A stretch of 64,000 nt of DNA from Pedobacter nutrimenti (GCF_003208655.1 NZ_QKLU01000004.1:558001-622000); one strand, 5' to 3'. Positions 1 through 8,803 are shown, numbered from the stretch's first letter. The notes: generated by a model not told the origin, from the sequence alone. Program-made: numbers and translations.

Positions 1-1099
1 TTTTATCCATTCCTTTTATGGATTGTTTAATTGGTTGATCCTATTGTATTGGGTATATAGATTAGTTGATGACATTGAGCAGGGTATTTGATTGTTTGTA
101 AAAGGTGCTTCTTTTCTTTTGGGGTAATAGAAAGGCAAGCCCGGTTTTCGGGAAAGGTTTGTTTGAACAGTTGACGACAAAATTTGAATAGCCGACAACA
201 AAGTAGGCTTGAATCTTTTTTTAAATAGATGCTGACTTTCTTTCAGATGATCATATGAAAAGAAAAACGCTATCAGTTCGGTTGATGAAGGAATTTGACT
301 GGAATGTAATGGGATTGGGTGGCTTTCCTGCTTCATTTAAAATTTATGTTTTAAATGAGTCCCGGGTGGGATTTAGGAAATAAGCCTACTACCGCTGCAA
401 TTAAAATAGAATAGCGTTATGGACCCTAAATACCGCCTCGGCGGGCTTCTCACGGCCTTTGGAACGGATTTACAATAGAGCCCATAACGCCATAGTGCAT
501 TCAAATGTATGCAAAATATTGCTATAGGCATTAATCTATTGTCCCGTCCTCTATTTGTGAGAATTTGCCGAGCGAGACTCTTCTGTTAACACCTCTATGA
601 GGATTCTTATATGTTGTTTTTCTTTTTACTTCATTCGTTTATTAAGCTTATTCAATTGTTAAATGGAATCTAATGAAAATCCAAACCACCACTACTTTGT
701 TATTTAGTGGCGATTTTGACTTCATTGGAAAACCTTGTTGTTTTAGTTAATCAAATATAGTTTAAATAACTTAAAAGACCAACATTTTCTATAAAATTAA
801 TTTTTGATTTATAAAGAAGATATTTGAAAGGGGAAGCAAGATTTTGGAGGGGAGTAGATATGCAATAATTTGCTTTAAGTAATGTTAAAAGTCTCCCAGA
901 AATATATACAACAAGTCGAGCAATGATTTTTCAAAGCATAAACAAGTCGAAATAATCTTTGGCTGAAGATTGTAAAAAAACTATTTATTGATAAACGTTA
1001 AGTTGCACTGGATTATCCGGAAGAACTAAGGGTGCTATGTTGATAAGTAAATTCAATTAACAAAGATGATCATTTTAAGTTGTTTCTTTTCAAATTTGC
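1..1099. other. Gene-free AT-rich left end of the island
   Basis: No convincing gene was found in this 1.1-kb stretch. A 106-codon open frame on the minus strand (16-336) lacks family resemblance and coding character, and I treat it as chance. The stretch contains one local GC-richer segment enclosed by an inverted repeat (414-490, listed separately). It lies downstream of the last gene of the restriction operon, so it may be the eroded edge of a mobile island, but no tRNA or att-like duplication is visible. Confidence 0.5.
414..490. repeat. 9-bp inverted repeat enclosing a GC-rich, foldable segment
   Basis: GCGTTATGG at 414-422 is exactly repeated in inverse at 482-490. The 59 bases between are clearly richer in G and C than the surroundings and contain a short internal stem (CCGCC-TC-GGCGG, about 433-444). 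This could be a structured RNA, the end of a mobile element or a chance palindrome. It does not have the arm order of an integron attC site. Confidence 0.4.
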
Positions 1100-2092
1100 T
1101 TATACTAGGTCGAAACTTTTATCTCCCCCCGTGTGAGTGTATGCTATTTCAGTAAAAGTATCCAATTTCGCATTCAATAATGCAAGCTTTTTTAAGTATT
1201 CTACATATCCCACCATACCATAAACAATATTTGTTGAATGAATATTATAACCATTACTGTGAAATTCCTTTAACACCGGAAAATGTGGATGTTTATACTT
1301 TTCATTAAGACCAGCTGAGATAACAGCCTGAGGATCTTTGTTCTTTCTAATGAAAGACCAAAAAGGGGGATAATAATTTTTAGATGCTCCATGATGCGGC
1401 AATTGGCAAATTACTAGCTCTTTCTTATATAAGTCTTTATGTCTGTTTTCAACAACCAATCGTTTAAAAGAAAGAATTTCACTATCAGAGGTAAGTAAAT
1501 AATAATTATCACCTATAGCAATTTTAAAAATTGTAGAAAGGTAATTAGCGCCTTTACTTGCAGCCTTCTTATTTTTTTCCGGCTCAAAACTCACAATATC
1601 CATATATTTTCTAGCCTCAGTATTACTAGGAGATAAACATTTTAAGGATGCACCATCATTCAATTCAATCTGCCAGTTTTCAGAAATAAGATCTATTTTT
1701 TCAATTATTTTACTGGCATAAAGCTCATCTACCTTCTTTATCATGTCTTTTAAATCAATTAATGCAGCAGTATCAATTTCAACCCAATTTAAATAACGAT
1801 AGTAGTCCTTACCAAGGAGATGAAGGGTATGTGAAAACGCTCCAAGTTTAAGCTTTTTCTCTTCAAGATAATTAAGTAATTCAACCATTCCTGAATAATG
1901 ATCAGAATGGGGATGAGACAGGATAATAAACTCTATTTTCTTATAGGTTGATTTTTTAATATAATCAAGTATTGGATTAGCCTTACCCTTTTTATTGCAA
2001 TCTATTATTCCAATTTTAGGCACATTATCATCCATCCATTCTAATAAAATTGAATCTCCTTGTCCTACATCTTTAAATGTTATTTTCATCAA
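1100..2092 (-). CDS. MBL-fold hydrolase, ComEC/Rec2-like (candidate effector)
   Basis: A metallo-beta-lactamase-fold protein of 330 residues. The N-terminus has the VGQGDSILLE strand typical of ComEC/Rec2-type MBL proteins, then the metal motif SHPHSDH (H60, H62, D64, H65), and further on the LPHHGASKNY signature of the same subfamily. It lacks the membrane competence domain of true ComEC and has no signal peptide, so it is a soluble cytoplasmic hydrolase. ComEC-type MBL domains are thought to act on DNA or other phosphodiesters; the substrate here is unknown. It is the last gene of the restriction operon, starting 1 nt after the receiver gene stop, so it is probably translationally coupled. 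The second codon is also Met, so the start may be 3 nt later. I infer a nuclease-type effector; a second-messenger hydrolase is possible. Confidence 0.9.
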   Translation of the reverse strand: MMKITFKDVGQGDSILLEWMDDNVPKIGIIDCNKKGKANPILDYIKKSTYKKIEFIILSHPHSDHYSGMVELLNYLEEKKLKLGAFSHTLHLLGKDYYRYLNWVEIDTAALIDLKDMIKKVDELYASKIIEKIDLISENWQIELNDGASLKCLSPSNTEARKYMDIVSFEPEKNKKAASKGANYLSTIFKIAIGDNYYLLTSDSEILSFKRLVVENRHKDLYKKELVICQLPHHGASKNYYPPFWSFIRKNKDPQAVISAGLNEKYKHPHFPVLKEFHSNGYNIHSTNIVYGMVGYVEYLKKLALLNAKLDTFTEIAYTHTGGDKSFDLV

Positions 2093-2093
2093 G

Positions 2094-2816
2094 TTACCCC
2101 CCTGTGAAAAATGAACCTCCTTCTAATCCTCCAAAAAAATCCTGTGCAGGAAAGAGATTCCTTCTATCTTTATGTTCTTCAAAAATATCAATTAAGCGTG
2201 CACCTGGCTTTGTATATATACGTATCCTGACATGTGTCCCAATATTCATATCTTCAATATTTGCAAGTAACTCTAGATCAAATTTTCTAACTTGAAATGT
2301 AGGCCTTTCATCATTTAATCGACAATTAATAAGCACACCATCATCTTCTAATTCCACGATTTCACCAAATATAATTTCTTCGGTTATCTTATTCTTATTT
2401 GAAACTTTTCTGATTAAATCTTTAATTTTATTAGTAAAATCATGAGAAGATAAATCATAATCTGTCTTTTGCCATGCCTCAATATACTCTGGCATTAAAT
2501 CAATTTCATTAAGCAATCTAATAAGTTCTTCCTGATGATGAGTATCTTTTGACCAAACAACAAGGACATATTTTTTATTTGGAGGAATGATAGATTCTAC
2601 CCATTGAGCGGATAATTCTGCATCAAAAGTCGCTTTATAATACAAATCCAAAAATAAAATATTAACACTTTCTATGGGCTCCGGAGGAAAGGAATTTTGA
2701 TCTGGTTTTGCGTTAAAATAAATAGTGCCAGTATGTAAATGTTTAAGCACTTTATTCAAAGGTGCAATCTGTTGTTCTACATCATCGACAAAAGCCACCT
2801 GTGGTCCTATATTCAT
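2094..2816 (-). CDS. Receiver-like protein with C-terminal beta-barrel-like domain
   Basis: A 240-residue soluble protein. Residues 1-125 look like a response-regulator receiver: an acidic pair (D11, D12) after the first strand, a candidate phospho-acceptor D57 in NILFLDLYY, and VVWSKDT in the place of the conserved Thr/Ser strand. Residues 140-225 form a beta-rich, OB- or S1-like segment ending in a KPGARLID strand. No DNA-binding HTH is present. The gene lies between the giant sensor kinase-like gene (2-nt gap) and the MBL gene (1-nt gap), so it is the natural phosphorelay partner that could link the two. The receiver assignment rests on these residues and predicted strand order, and sequence divergence is high. 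Whether D57 is phosphorylated is inference. Confidence 0.85.
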   Translation of the reverse strand: MNIGPQVAFVDDVEQQIAPLNKVLKHLHTGTIYFNAKPDQNSFPPEPIESVNILFLDLYYKATFDAELSAQWVESIIPPNKKYVLVVWSKDTHHQEELIRLLNEIDLMPEYIEAWQKTDYDLSSHDFTNKIKDLIRKVSNKNKITEEIIFGEIVELEDDGVLINCRLNDERPTFQVRKFDLELLANIEDMNIGTHVRIRIYTKPGARLIDIFEEHKDRRNLFPAQDFFGGLEGGSFFTGG

Positions 2817-2818
2817 AA

Positions 2819-5533
2819 CTAATCTTCCTGATTTTTATTAAAAACTAACTCTACAATAGCTCCATTAAAATTTTCATCAACATCTGCTTGACCATTTTCT
2901 GTGAAAATTTTTAACTTACCATATTTCATCATAATAGTATCAATCAAATACATTCCAATACCAATTCCACCATCTTTTCTTGAGAAAAAAGGTGTCACTA
3001 TTTCTTCAACACTATCTTTAAATCCTGGACCATTATCTGCTATTATTATGTGAGAAACATTATCAACTTTAAAAGCCTTAACTAAAATAGCTTTGTCTTC
3101 TTTGTAAATAGTATCAAGCCAATAAATACTATTATCTATCAAATTCATAAGCATAGTTACTAAATATCTTTTATCGCACTGTATAGTAGTTACACACTCA
3201 CTCACGTCAATTACCACAGCTATCTTTCGAATCTTAAGCTTTAACCGATAATTACTAAGCGCTTGATTTATAGCAGATTCTACATCTACCGGTTTATTTC
3301 CAGCTTGCTTCAAAACAGATAAAATACCTGAAACATAGTCATCAAGTTCTTCTACCTGATTTCTTACCCTTATATGATCAATTGGCTTTAGTTCCACTGT
3401 TTCCTGCATTCTTGGCACAAGCTTTTCAATTTCATGTAAAGCAACTGAAGCAGTCATACCAACCCCAGCCGGGATCAATAATGTTTCCTGAGCTTTTTCA
3501 TAGTCACTCTCAATTTTTGACGCCTCTTCAAGTAATCTTTGTTTTTTACTTTCATCATCAATTTCTGCATCATTTATCAAAGCCACAAAATTGGAAACTC
3601 TATTTGAAAAGGAAATTCCTGTATCTTTTTTATTAAAACGAGTCCACTTCAAACGGTCCTTTTGCCTTTCAATTCTAAATTGAATGAGAATATATTCTAT
3701 GACTATTTCAAAATAATCATAGCTTTCATTTTTAATAAACCCTTCTCTGTTTGTCTTTTCAACCAATGAACCTGATGTTTCAGAATCTAAGTATATAAAT
3801 CCAATATTCTGATTATTTGAAAACCATTCTTTATTATTAACACGTTTAATGTCAAGTTTAAGCCAATCATTGCCTGGTTCTCCGTAATCGTAGACTCTCA
3901 AATCACCTTTAAAGACCTTTATCCCATATTGATCTCTCAACACTTTCTTTAAAATATCAGGTGTATATGTAATATCTTTTAATGAGGTCGAATCAAGGTC
4001 ATATGAATATAATTCCATCATAATCTCACCAAAAGGAATAGGTTCTAAGGATTTAGAATCGAGAAGAGTTTCAATCACATCAACCTCATATCCCTTTTCC
4101 TCATAATATTTTCTAAACAATGGACGAAGCGAACCTATAATGTTCTTATCATAATTCTTATCATTCTTTAATATATGTGCTCCAACTGCACTATTATTAG
4201 CCAAACGAAATTCATATTCGAAGGTTAAATTATAGTTTCTATCAAGAATTGCTGTTAGCTTATAAGGTGCCTGAGATAACAATTCATTAACATCTGGAAA
4301 TCTATCTAGCCAATTATTGTTAAAATTCAAATTAATGATAAATTTTTGGGGATCATTCTTAGGAGAAACCATAGAAACAGTATGTCGCTTTAACTGTCTT
4401 GCCATACCCCTATTCCATATTTCTTTAAGGCTTGAAATTCTTATATAGGTGCCAGAATCTTCTTTAAAGTAGAAACTCTCAATATCTGTATTTTTAGTAT
4501 ACTCAATTTTAACATCAGATAAATACTTGGATTGAGTAAAACTTCTCCAATCTATTTCAACTTTTATCTCATAATTTAAAAGCTCTTTTCTTAAAAATTT
4601 ACCATGTTCGTCTAATATAATCCTACTCGGTCTACTTATCAATTTTATTACATTACCTAATTTATGTACAGCAAAACGTCCCACTCCTTTTTCACCCATT
4701 GGTACTCTTTCGTATATAGGACTACGAACAATTTGACGTTTTCCATTCTTGTCAAGAGGTTTTCTAAATGCAGTTCCTGGTTCAAGCCAAACATTTTCTA
4801 GCACATCCTCAGACATTCCAAGACCAGAATCCTTAACAATTATACTAGAATCTTCAAGGTCTCCAATATTGTTAAAATAAACATCGACATCCTTAGCGTC
4901 AGCATCGTAACTATTTTTAACAAGTTCATAGATTGCCATTACAGGATCTTTGATCAACTCTTCTCCCAGAAGAGTTAAGATATGCGCCTTGGGTTTAAAA
5001 TTGACATTTTTAGTCTCTAAGATATTTGAGTAAGGCAGATTTTCATCAAGAGCTATTAATTCAACTTCATTTTCGGGGACCCAATGTTCATATTCCTTAT
5101 GATGAACAATCAAACCATTTGTATCTTCTTTTTTCAACTCAAATGTTCTCAAAAAAAGTTCGATTTCAACTTCATCTATTAAAACATATCCTTCATATTC
5201 TTCCTCAGATAGTTTAACAATAACAATAAGATCATTTTCTGCAAAATACCTGCCCAAGCGTGTTATGCGGTATTCATTTCGGGTACCAACACCATAATAT
5301 TTAAAGCAACATGAAGAGGTCGATCCATCGAACCAAGTAATATTAGCAAACCTTTCCTTATTTTCCCCTCTAATTCCCGGAGTATCGAAGATTAACGATC
5401 TTGAATTTTTAGGAATATAAAGCCCCGCCTGGTGAGCCCCCGTTGTTCCTGCATCATTTGGTGAAATAAATTTATAGAAACTATACTCATTATTTCTTAC
5501 TGCAGCTATTATACTTGACAATTCATCACTCAT
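2819..5533 (-). CDS. EcoRII-N-like domain fused to GHKL ATPase and histidine-kinase core
   Basis: A 904-residue soluble protein with an unusual architecture. Residues 18-41 and 85-91 (SPNDAGTTGAHQAGLYIPK; RNEYRIT) closely match the effector DNA-binding domain of R.EcoRII, whose N-terminus reads ANDTGATGGHQVGLYIP and RNEKRIT. Next is a GHKL ATPase of the Hsp90/MORC/MutL type: N-box ELVKNSYDADA (203-213), DSGLGM (235-240) and GEKGVGRFA (280-288). After a long middle region comes a histidine-kinase core: candidate phospho-His H700 in ALHEIEKL, a second N-box NLIDNS (797-802), DNGPG (833-837) and GGIGIGM (855-861). It therefore has two ATP-binding GHKL modules and no membrane segment. It starts 40 nt after the EcoRII-type endonuclease gene and ends 2 nt before the receiver gene. 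I infer a cytoplasmic DNA-site sensor that signals to the receiver. Confidence 0.92.
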   Translation of the reverse strand: MSDELSSIIAAVRNNEYSFYKFISPNDAGTTGAHQAGLYIPKNSRSLIFDTPGIRGENKERFANITWFDGSTSSCCFKYYGVGTRNEYRITRLGRYFAENDLIVIVKLSEEEYEGYVLIDEVEIELFLRTFELKKEDTNGLIVHHKEYEHWVPENEVELIALDENLPYSNILETKNVNFKPKAHILTLLGEELIKDPVMAIYELVKNSYDADAKDVDVYFNNIGDLEDSSIIVKDSGLGMSEDVLENVWLEPGTAFRKPLDKNGKRQIVRSPIYERVPMGEKGVGRFAVHKLGNVIKLISRPSRIILDEHGKFLRKELLNYEIKVEIDWRSFTQSKYLSDVKIEYTKNTDIESFYFKEDSGTYIRISSLKEIWNRGMARQLKRHTVSMVSPKNDPQKFIINLNFNNNWLDRFPDVNELLSQAPYKLTAILDRNYNLTFEYEFRLANNSAVGAHILKNDKNYDKNIIGSLRPLFRKYYEEKGYEVDVIETLLDSKSLEPIPFGEIMMELYSYDLDSTSLKDITYTPDILKKVLRDQYGIKVFKGDLRVYDYGEPGNDWLKLDIKRVNNKEWFSNNQNIGFIYLDSETSGSLVEKTNREGFIKNESYDYFEIVIEYILIQFRIERQKDRLKWTRFNKKDTGISFSNRVSNFVALINDAEIDDESKKQRLLEEASKIESDYEKAQETLLIPAGVGMTASVALHEIEKLVPRMQETVELKPIDHIRVRNQVEELDDYVSGILSVLKQAGNKPVDVESAINQALSNYRLKLKIRKIAVVIDVSECVTTIQCDKRYLVTMLMNLIDNSIYWLDTIYKEDKAILVKAFKVDNVSHIIIADNGPGFKDSVEEIVTPFFSRKDGGIGIGMYLIDTIMMKYGKLKIFTENGQADVDENFNGAIVELVFNKNQED

Positions 5534-5573
5534 ATAATTAATATCAATTAAAGTAAATATATTAAAACAAAAA

Positions 5574-6794
5574 TCAAGTTTTGTTACTGCGTTTCTGCTT
5601 ATCTCTAACTATTTGAATAAAATTCTTTAAAGAAATTAGTTGGTCACGTTGTTCTAATAAATACGTAGAAAAAAGTTGTTCTGGAATTACCAGTTGTAAA
5701 TTACTTGCTTTCATTTCTTCAGTTTGATTTTTACTGATAGCTGGTTCAAGAGTAATTAGATGCTTATTGGGAACCTTTGCAGCTTCGGATAGAACTTGCC
5801 TCCAACGATCCTTTGCTGTAGTTTTTACGCCTAACATTGTTAATAAATCAACATTAAACTTCTGATCGTGATATTGCTCAATACCAGGAAACAAAAAATC
5901 AGGTCTATTATTCCTCTCAGTAGCTGCTTCATGACTAAACTGGAGTTCATTTATTTGAAATATTAGCGCTAGATTATTTTCAAAAGCATATCCAGCTCTT
6001 GCTTTTCTCCTGTTTTGAACACTCAATGAAAACTGAATAAATTCATCAACATTTCTTCCGTCTTCTCCAAATCCTTTTTCAAGTTTTTCCTTGACAATAA
6101 AACTTTCCAATGTTTTGAAAAGAAGTTCTTCTCTTTCAAGCCACATTATCAGAGTTTTATCAGGCTCATCAATTGGAGAAATGCCATTAATTGTTGATCT
6201 TGAAAAATCAGAGAATATTTTTGTTGATGGAAATGAATTCCCAAATCGTTTTAATAATTCTTCCAGATAATCAGGAGCTGTCTCTTCGATTTCAAATCCG
6301 AGTGTAGACAATATGTATTTACCAGCGAAACTAATTTCAGCAGTATTGGAGGTAAAATCTTTCACCATAGATTCATCAAGAACTTCAGCAATTCCAAAAA
6401 GCCATAATAATTGTTTTTCAGAAGTGGTTCCCCGAGAAGCAATGATCACCGCCAGCTTATTATTCCTCAATTTTCCAACGACCAAGAGATCTCCCGCATT
6501 CGCTGATTTTATAACATCATTAGATGAATAATAAAGTCGGTATTCAGTTCTGATAGGATGATTTTCACGGGCATCATACCAAGTCATAATACCCGATGCA
6601 GAAGCAACCTTATTCTCATCATCATCCAACTTAATATAAGTTGTCTCAAATAAAGCTTTTTCAAGTCCAAAAATTCGCTTAAATTTATCGATCCCGTTAA
6701 TCTCATGTTGATTAGACCTTTGGGAAGAGACCTCAACCTGGGACAATCTTTTAGCACCAATAGCGAGAAAATATTTTGAGAGCGTATTAGACAT
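5574..6794 (-). CDS. EcoRII-type restriction endonuclease
   Basis: A 406-residue type IIE-like endonuclease. The C-terminal half matches the EcoRII-C catalytic domain: RPDFLFPG followed by Y308, then GVKTTAKDRWRQ with K324, K328 and R330. In R.EcoRII (404 aa) Tyr308, Lys324 and Arg330 are the known catalytic residues, and they fall at the same numbers here. The NRRKARAG segment before the catalytic core is also shared. The N-terminal 170 residues are a different, B3-like recognition region (EYRLYY, GDLLVVGK) with little similarity to EcoRII-N. EcoRII cuts CCWGG, and the neighbouring Dcm-type methylase and Vsr make the same target likely. The start lies 1 nt after the methylase stop, which suggests translational coupling that keeps restriction tied to methylation. 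Confidence 0.93.
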   Translation of the reverse strand: MSNTLSKYFLAIGAKRLSQVEVSSQRSNQHEINGIDKFKRIFGLEKALFETTYIKLDDDENKVASASGIMTWYDARENHPIRTEYRLYYSSNDVIKSANAGDLLVVGKLRNNKLAVIIASRGTTSEKQLLWLFGIAEVLDESMVKDFTSNTAEISFAGKYILSTLGFEIEETAPDYLEELLKRFGNSFPSTKIFSDFSRSTINGISPIDEPDKTLIMWLEREELLFKTLESFIVKEKLEKGFGEDGRNVDEFIQFSLSVQNRRKARAGYAFENNLALIFQINELQFSHEAATERNNRPDFLFPGIEQYHDQKFNVDLLTMLGVKTTAKDRWRQVLSEAAKVPNKHLITLEPAISKNQTEEMKASNLQLVIPEQLFSTYLLEQRDQLISLKNFIQIVRDKQKRSNKT

Positions 6795-6795
6795 A

Positions 6796-8055
6796 TTATT
6801 CTTTTCTTATAATTTCCACTATCGAAGTTCCAACTGACTGAATTAAAGGCATTACTACTGAATTACCGAACTGCCTGTATGCTTGATTATCAGAAACAGG
6901 AATTACTAAACTTTTTTTAGGATCATCGGTATTTATAGGATATATAGGATATCCCTGTAAAGCAGCCGCTTCATGTGGGATAAGTCTTCTGGGATTCCGA
7001 CCATCCTGTGCAATCAGGATTTCAGCACCATCTTTATAATATCGGGCACTTATAGTTCTGGTCACCCCTTCAGGATCAGCCAATCCAAAACCAAAGCCAT
7101 TCCCTTTTTCTTTATGTTTTTTTGCATATTCCTGTAAATAATTCCACAATTTGTCGCTAAGCGTGTATTTTGGATCAACTTCAGATTGTAAAATAGTTTT
7201 CAATCTTTGTTTCTCGCCGGGAAGTTCTACTGAGTTAAAATCGAATTTTATATCTTTCCCAAATACCTCCTTATCAAAACCTACCATCAGAGTTCTTTCT
7301 CTGTGCTGAGGCACAAAATATTTACCATCGATTATTTTATGGTCAAATGAATAGTTTAAACCTTCAAGCGTTTCTTTAATAACTTTAAATGTATTTTTCT
7401 TATCATGAGATACAAGATTCTTAACATTTTCAAGAAAAAAAGCTTTCGGTCTGTGAGTTTGGATGATATCAGCTATATGAAAGAATAAATTCCCCTGCTT
7501 TACATCTTCAAAGCCATGACTTCTTCCCAGGCTTATTTTTTTTGATACTCCGGCTATAGAAAAGGGTTGACATGGGAAGCCTCCACATATAATATCAAAT
7601 TTTTCAGGAATATATTGTTTTGTCTCGTCCTTTGTAATGTCTCCAAACGGATATTCTCCGTAATTTGCAAAATACGTTTGTTTGGAAAACTTATCCCACT
7701 CTGATGTAAATACACACCGTCCGCCAAGGTTTTGGAGAGCCATCCTAAATCCGCCAATACCAGCAAAAAGATCTATAAATGTGAATAATTCTTTTCCTTT
7801 TTCAGGCGCAGGAAATGGGACATGAACATTCCGAAACATATTCTGCTGGACAGCACTGTATAAATTATCGACTCCTGATTCAGCGACAGAATTAGCAAAT
7901 TTTTCCACAACATCTATTGCAGCACCATAAACAGGCTCATTTACAGAATGATAATGCGTAAGTAAAGCCAGATCTGTTTCTACAGGCCATTCAGTTTTAA
8001 CTATCTTTTTATTCTTTTTTTTATAAACTACTTCTTCTTCCATTTCAGTCCTCAA
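6796..8055 (-). CDS. dcm: Dcm-type DNA (cytosine-5-)-methyltransferase
   Basis: A 419-residue C5-cytosine methylase that transfers a methyl group from SAM to cytosine. Motif I is FIDLFAGIGGF (93-103), motif IV is GGFPCQPFSIAG with catalytic C162, followed by FFLENVKNLV (VI), PQHRERT (VIII), TISARYYKDG and RRLIPHEAAALQGYP (target recognition/IX), and FGNSVVMPLI (X). The roughly 90-residue N-terminal extension, with a basic start, resembles that of Dcm and M.EcoRII, which act on the inner C of CCWGG. It is the first gene of the five-gene operon, ahead of the endonuclease, so protection is made first. The ATG at 8053-8055 is the longest start; a second Met at codon 5 is possible. Confidence 0.95.
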   Translation of the reverse strand: MRTEMEEEVVYKKKNKKIVKTEWPVETDLALLTHYHSVNEPVYGAAIDVVEKFANSVAESGVDNLYSAVQQNMFRNVHVPFPAPEKGKELFTFIDLFAGIGGFRMALQNLGGRCVFTSEWDKFSKQTYFANYGEYPFGDITKDETKQYIPEKFDIICGGFPCQPFSIAGVSKKISLGRSHGFEDVKQGNLFFHIADIIQTHRPKAFFLENVKNLVSHDKKNTFKVIKETLEGLNYSFDHKIIDGKYFVPQHRERTLMVGFDKEVFGKDIKFDFNSVELPGEKQRLKTILQSEVDPKYTLSDKLWNYLQEYAKKHKEKGNGFGFGLADPEGVTRTISARYYKDGAEILIAQDGRNPRRLIPHEAAALQGYPIYPINTDDPKKSLVIPVSDNQAYRQFGNSVVMPLIQSVGTSIVEIIRKE

Positions 8056-8074
8056 CCTAATTACAACAAACTAA

Positions 8075-8082
8075 CAAAATTA
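8075..8082 (-). promoter_or_regulatory. Possible -7 element for the dcm operon
   Basis: Read on the minus strand this is TAATTTTG, a perfect match to the Bacteroidota -7 consensus TAnnTTTG, 20 nt before the dcm start. No good -33 TTG lies at the right spacing. A second match (TATATTTG, 8164-8171) lies further upstream. In such AT-rich DNA a chance match is fairly likely. Confidence 0.3.
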
Positions 8083-8182
8083 TATTATAAGCACCTATCT
8101 AAATCTTTCCACAGGGTATACAAACGACGATACCTTACTACAACAACATACTAATTATATTAGCAAATATATAACAGAAAAA

Positions 8183-8605
8183 TTAAACAGAGCCTTGGAA
8201 AACAGAAAAAAGATCAGAAAGTGTCAGATCAATCCGGGTTGCTTTTAATCCGCATTCCCATACTTCAATTACTTTCCAGCCGCTTTTTATAAGTAAAGAT
8301 TTATTATCCAAATCTTTTGAGATGTTACCATTAATTTTATTTAGCCACCATTCAGTTCGGGTTTTAGGCACAACATAATACTTGCATCCTTCATGACCGT
8401 GCCAAAAGCATCCATGAACAAATATTACAGTTTTATACTTGGGTAACACAATATCAGGTTTACCCGGTAAATCTTTCACATGTAGCCTATATCTGAATCC
8501 ATGACTGTGTAAAAATTTACGAACCAAAAGTTCGGGTTTGGTATTCTTCCCTTTTATTCTGCTCATATTATAGGAGCGGATTTTTTTTGAGTGTACATCA
8601 GCCAT
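8183..8605 (-). CDS. vsr: Very short patch repair endonuclease Vsr
   Basis: A 140-residue Vsr endonuclease. It nicks 5' of the T in T:G mismatches that arise by deamination of 5-methylcytosine, and so limits the mutagenic cost of Dcm-type methylation. The family start RSYNMSRIKGKNTKPEL is present. D51 (GKPDIVLP), H64 and H69 (FVHGCFWHGHEGC) match the catalytic residues and even the numbering of the E. coli enzyme. The Cys/His positions for the structural zinc (C66, H71, C74) are also visible. The gene precedes dcm by 127 nt on the same strand. E. coli Vsr acts at CTWGG/CCWGG contexts, which supports a CCWGG specificity for this cluster. Confidence 0.96.
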   Translation of the reverse strand: MADVHSKKIRSYNMSRIKGKNTKPELLVRKFLHSHGFRYRLHVKDLPGKPDIVLPKYKTVIFVHGCFWHGHEGCKYYVVPKTRTEWWLNKINGNISKDLDNKSLLIKSGWKVIEVWECGLKATRIDLTLSDLFSVFQGSV

Positions 8606-8803
8606 AATGGACAGTTAACGGTTTTTATCAATGGTTTGTTTAGTAAAAACAAAAGACAATTGAAATTTTCAAGAAGAACGTTTTTTAAAGAAAATTTCCT
8701 GTTGCAATGAAAGCTAAAAACTTAAATAATAAAGTAACACCATCCAGAAAATAATCTGTAGTTTAAAAACTCACTAAATCTATAAATTGATATTATTTAC
8801 AAT

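Noticed and set aside
16..336. 106-codon minus-strand frame at the left edge
   Set aside because: No family resemblance, signal, or good ribosome-binding site; sequence looks like AT-rich non-coding DNA.
414..490. Integron attC site
   Set aside because: The outer arms read GTTAT...ATAAC in the order opposite to attC core sites, and no integrase or cassette array is present.
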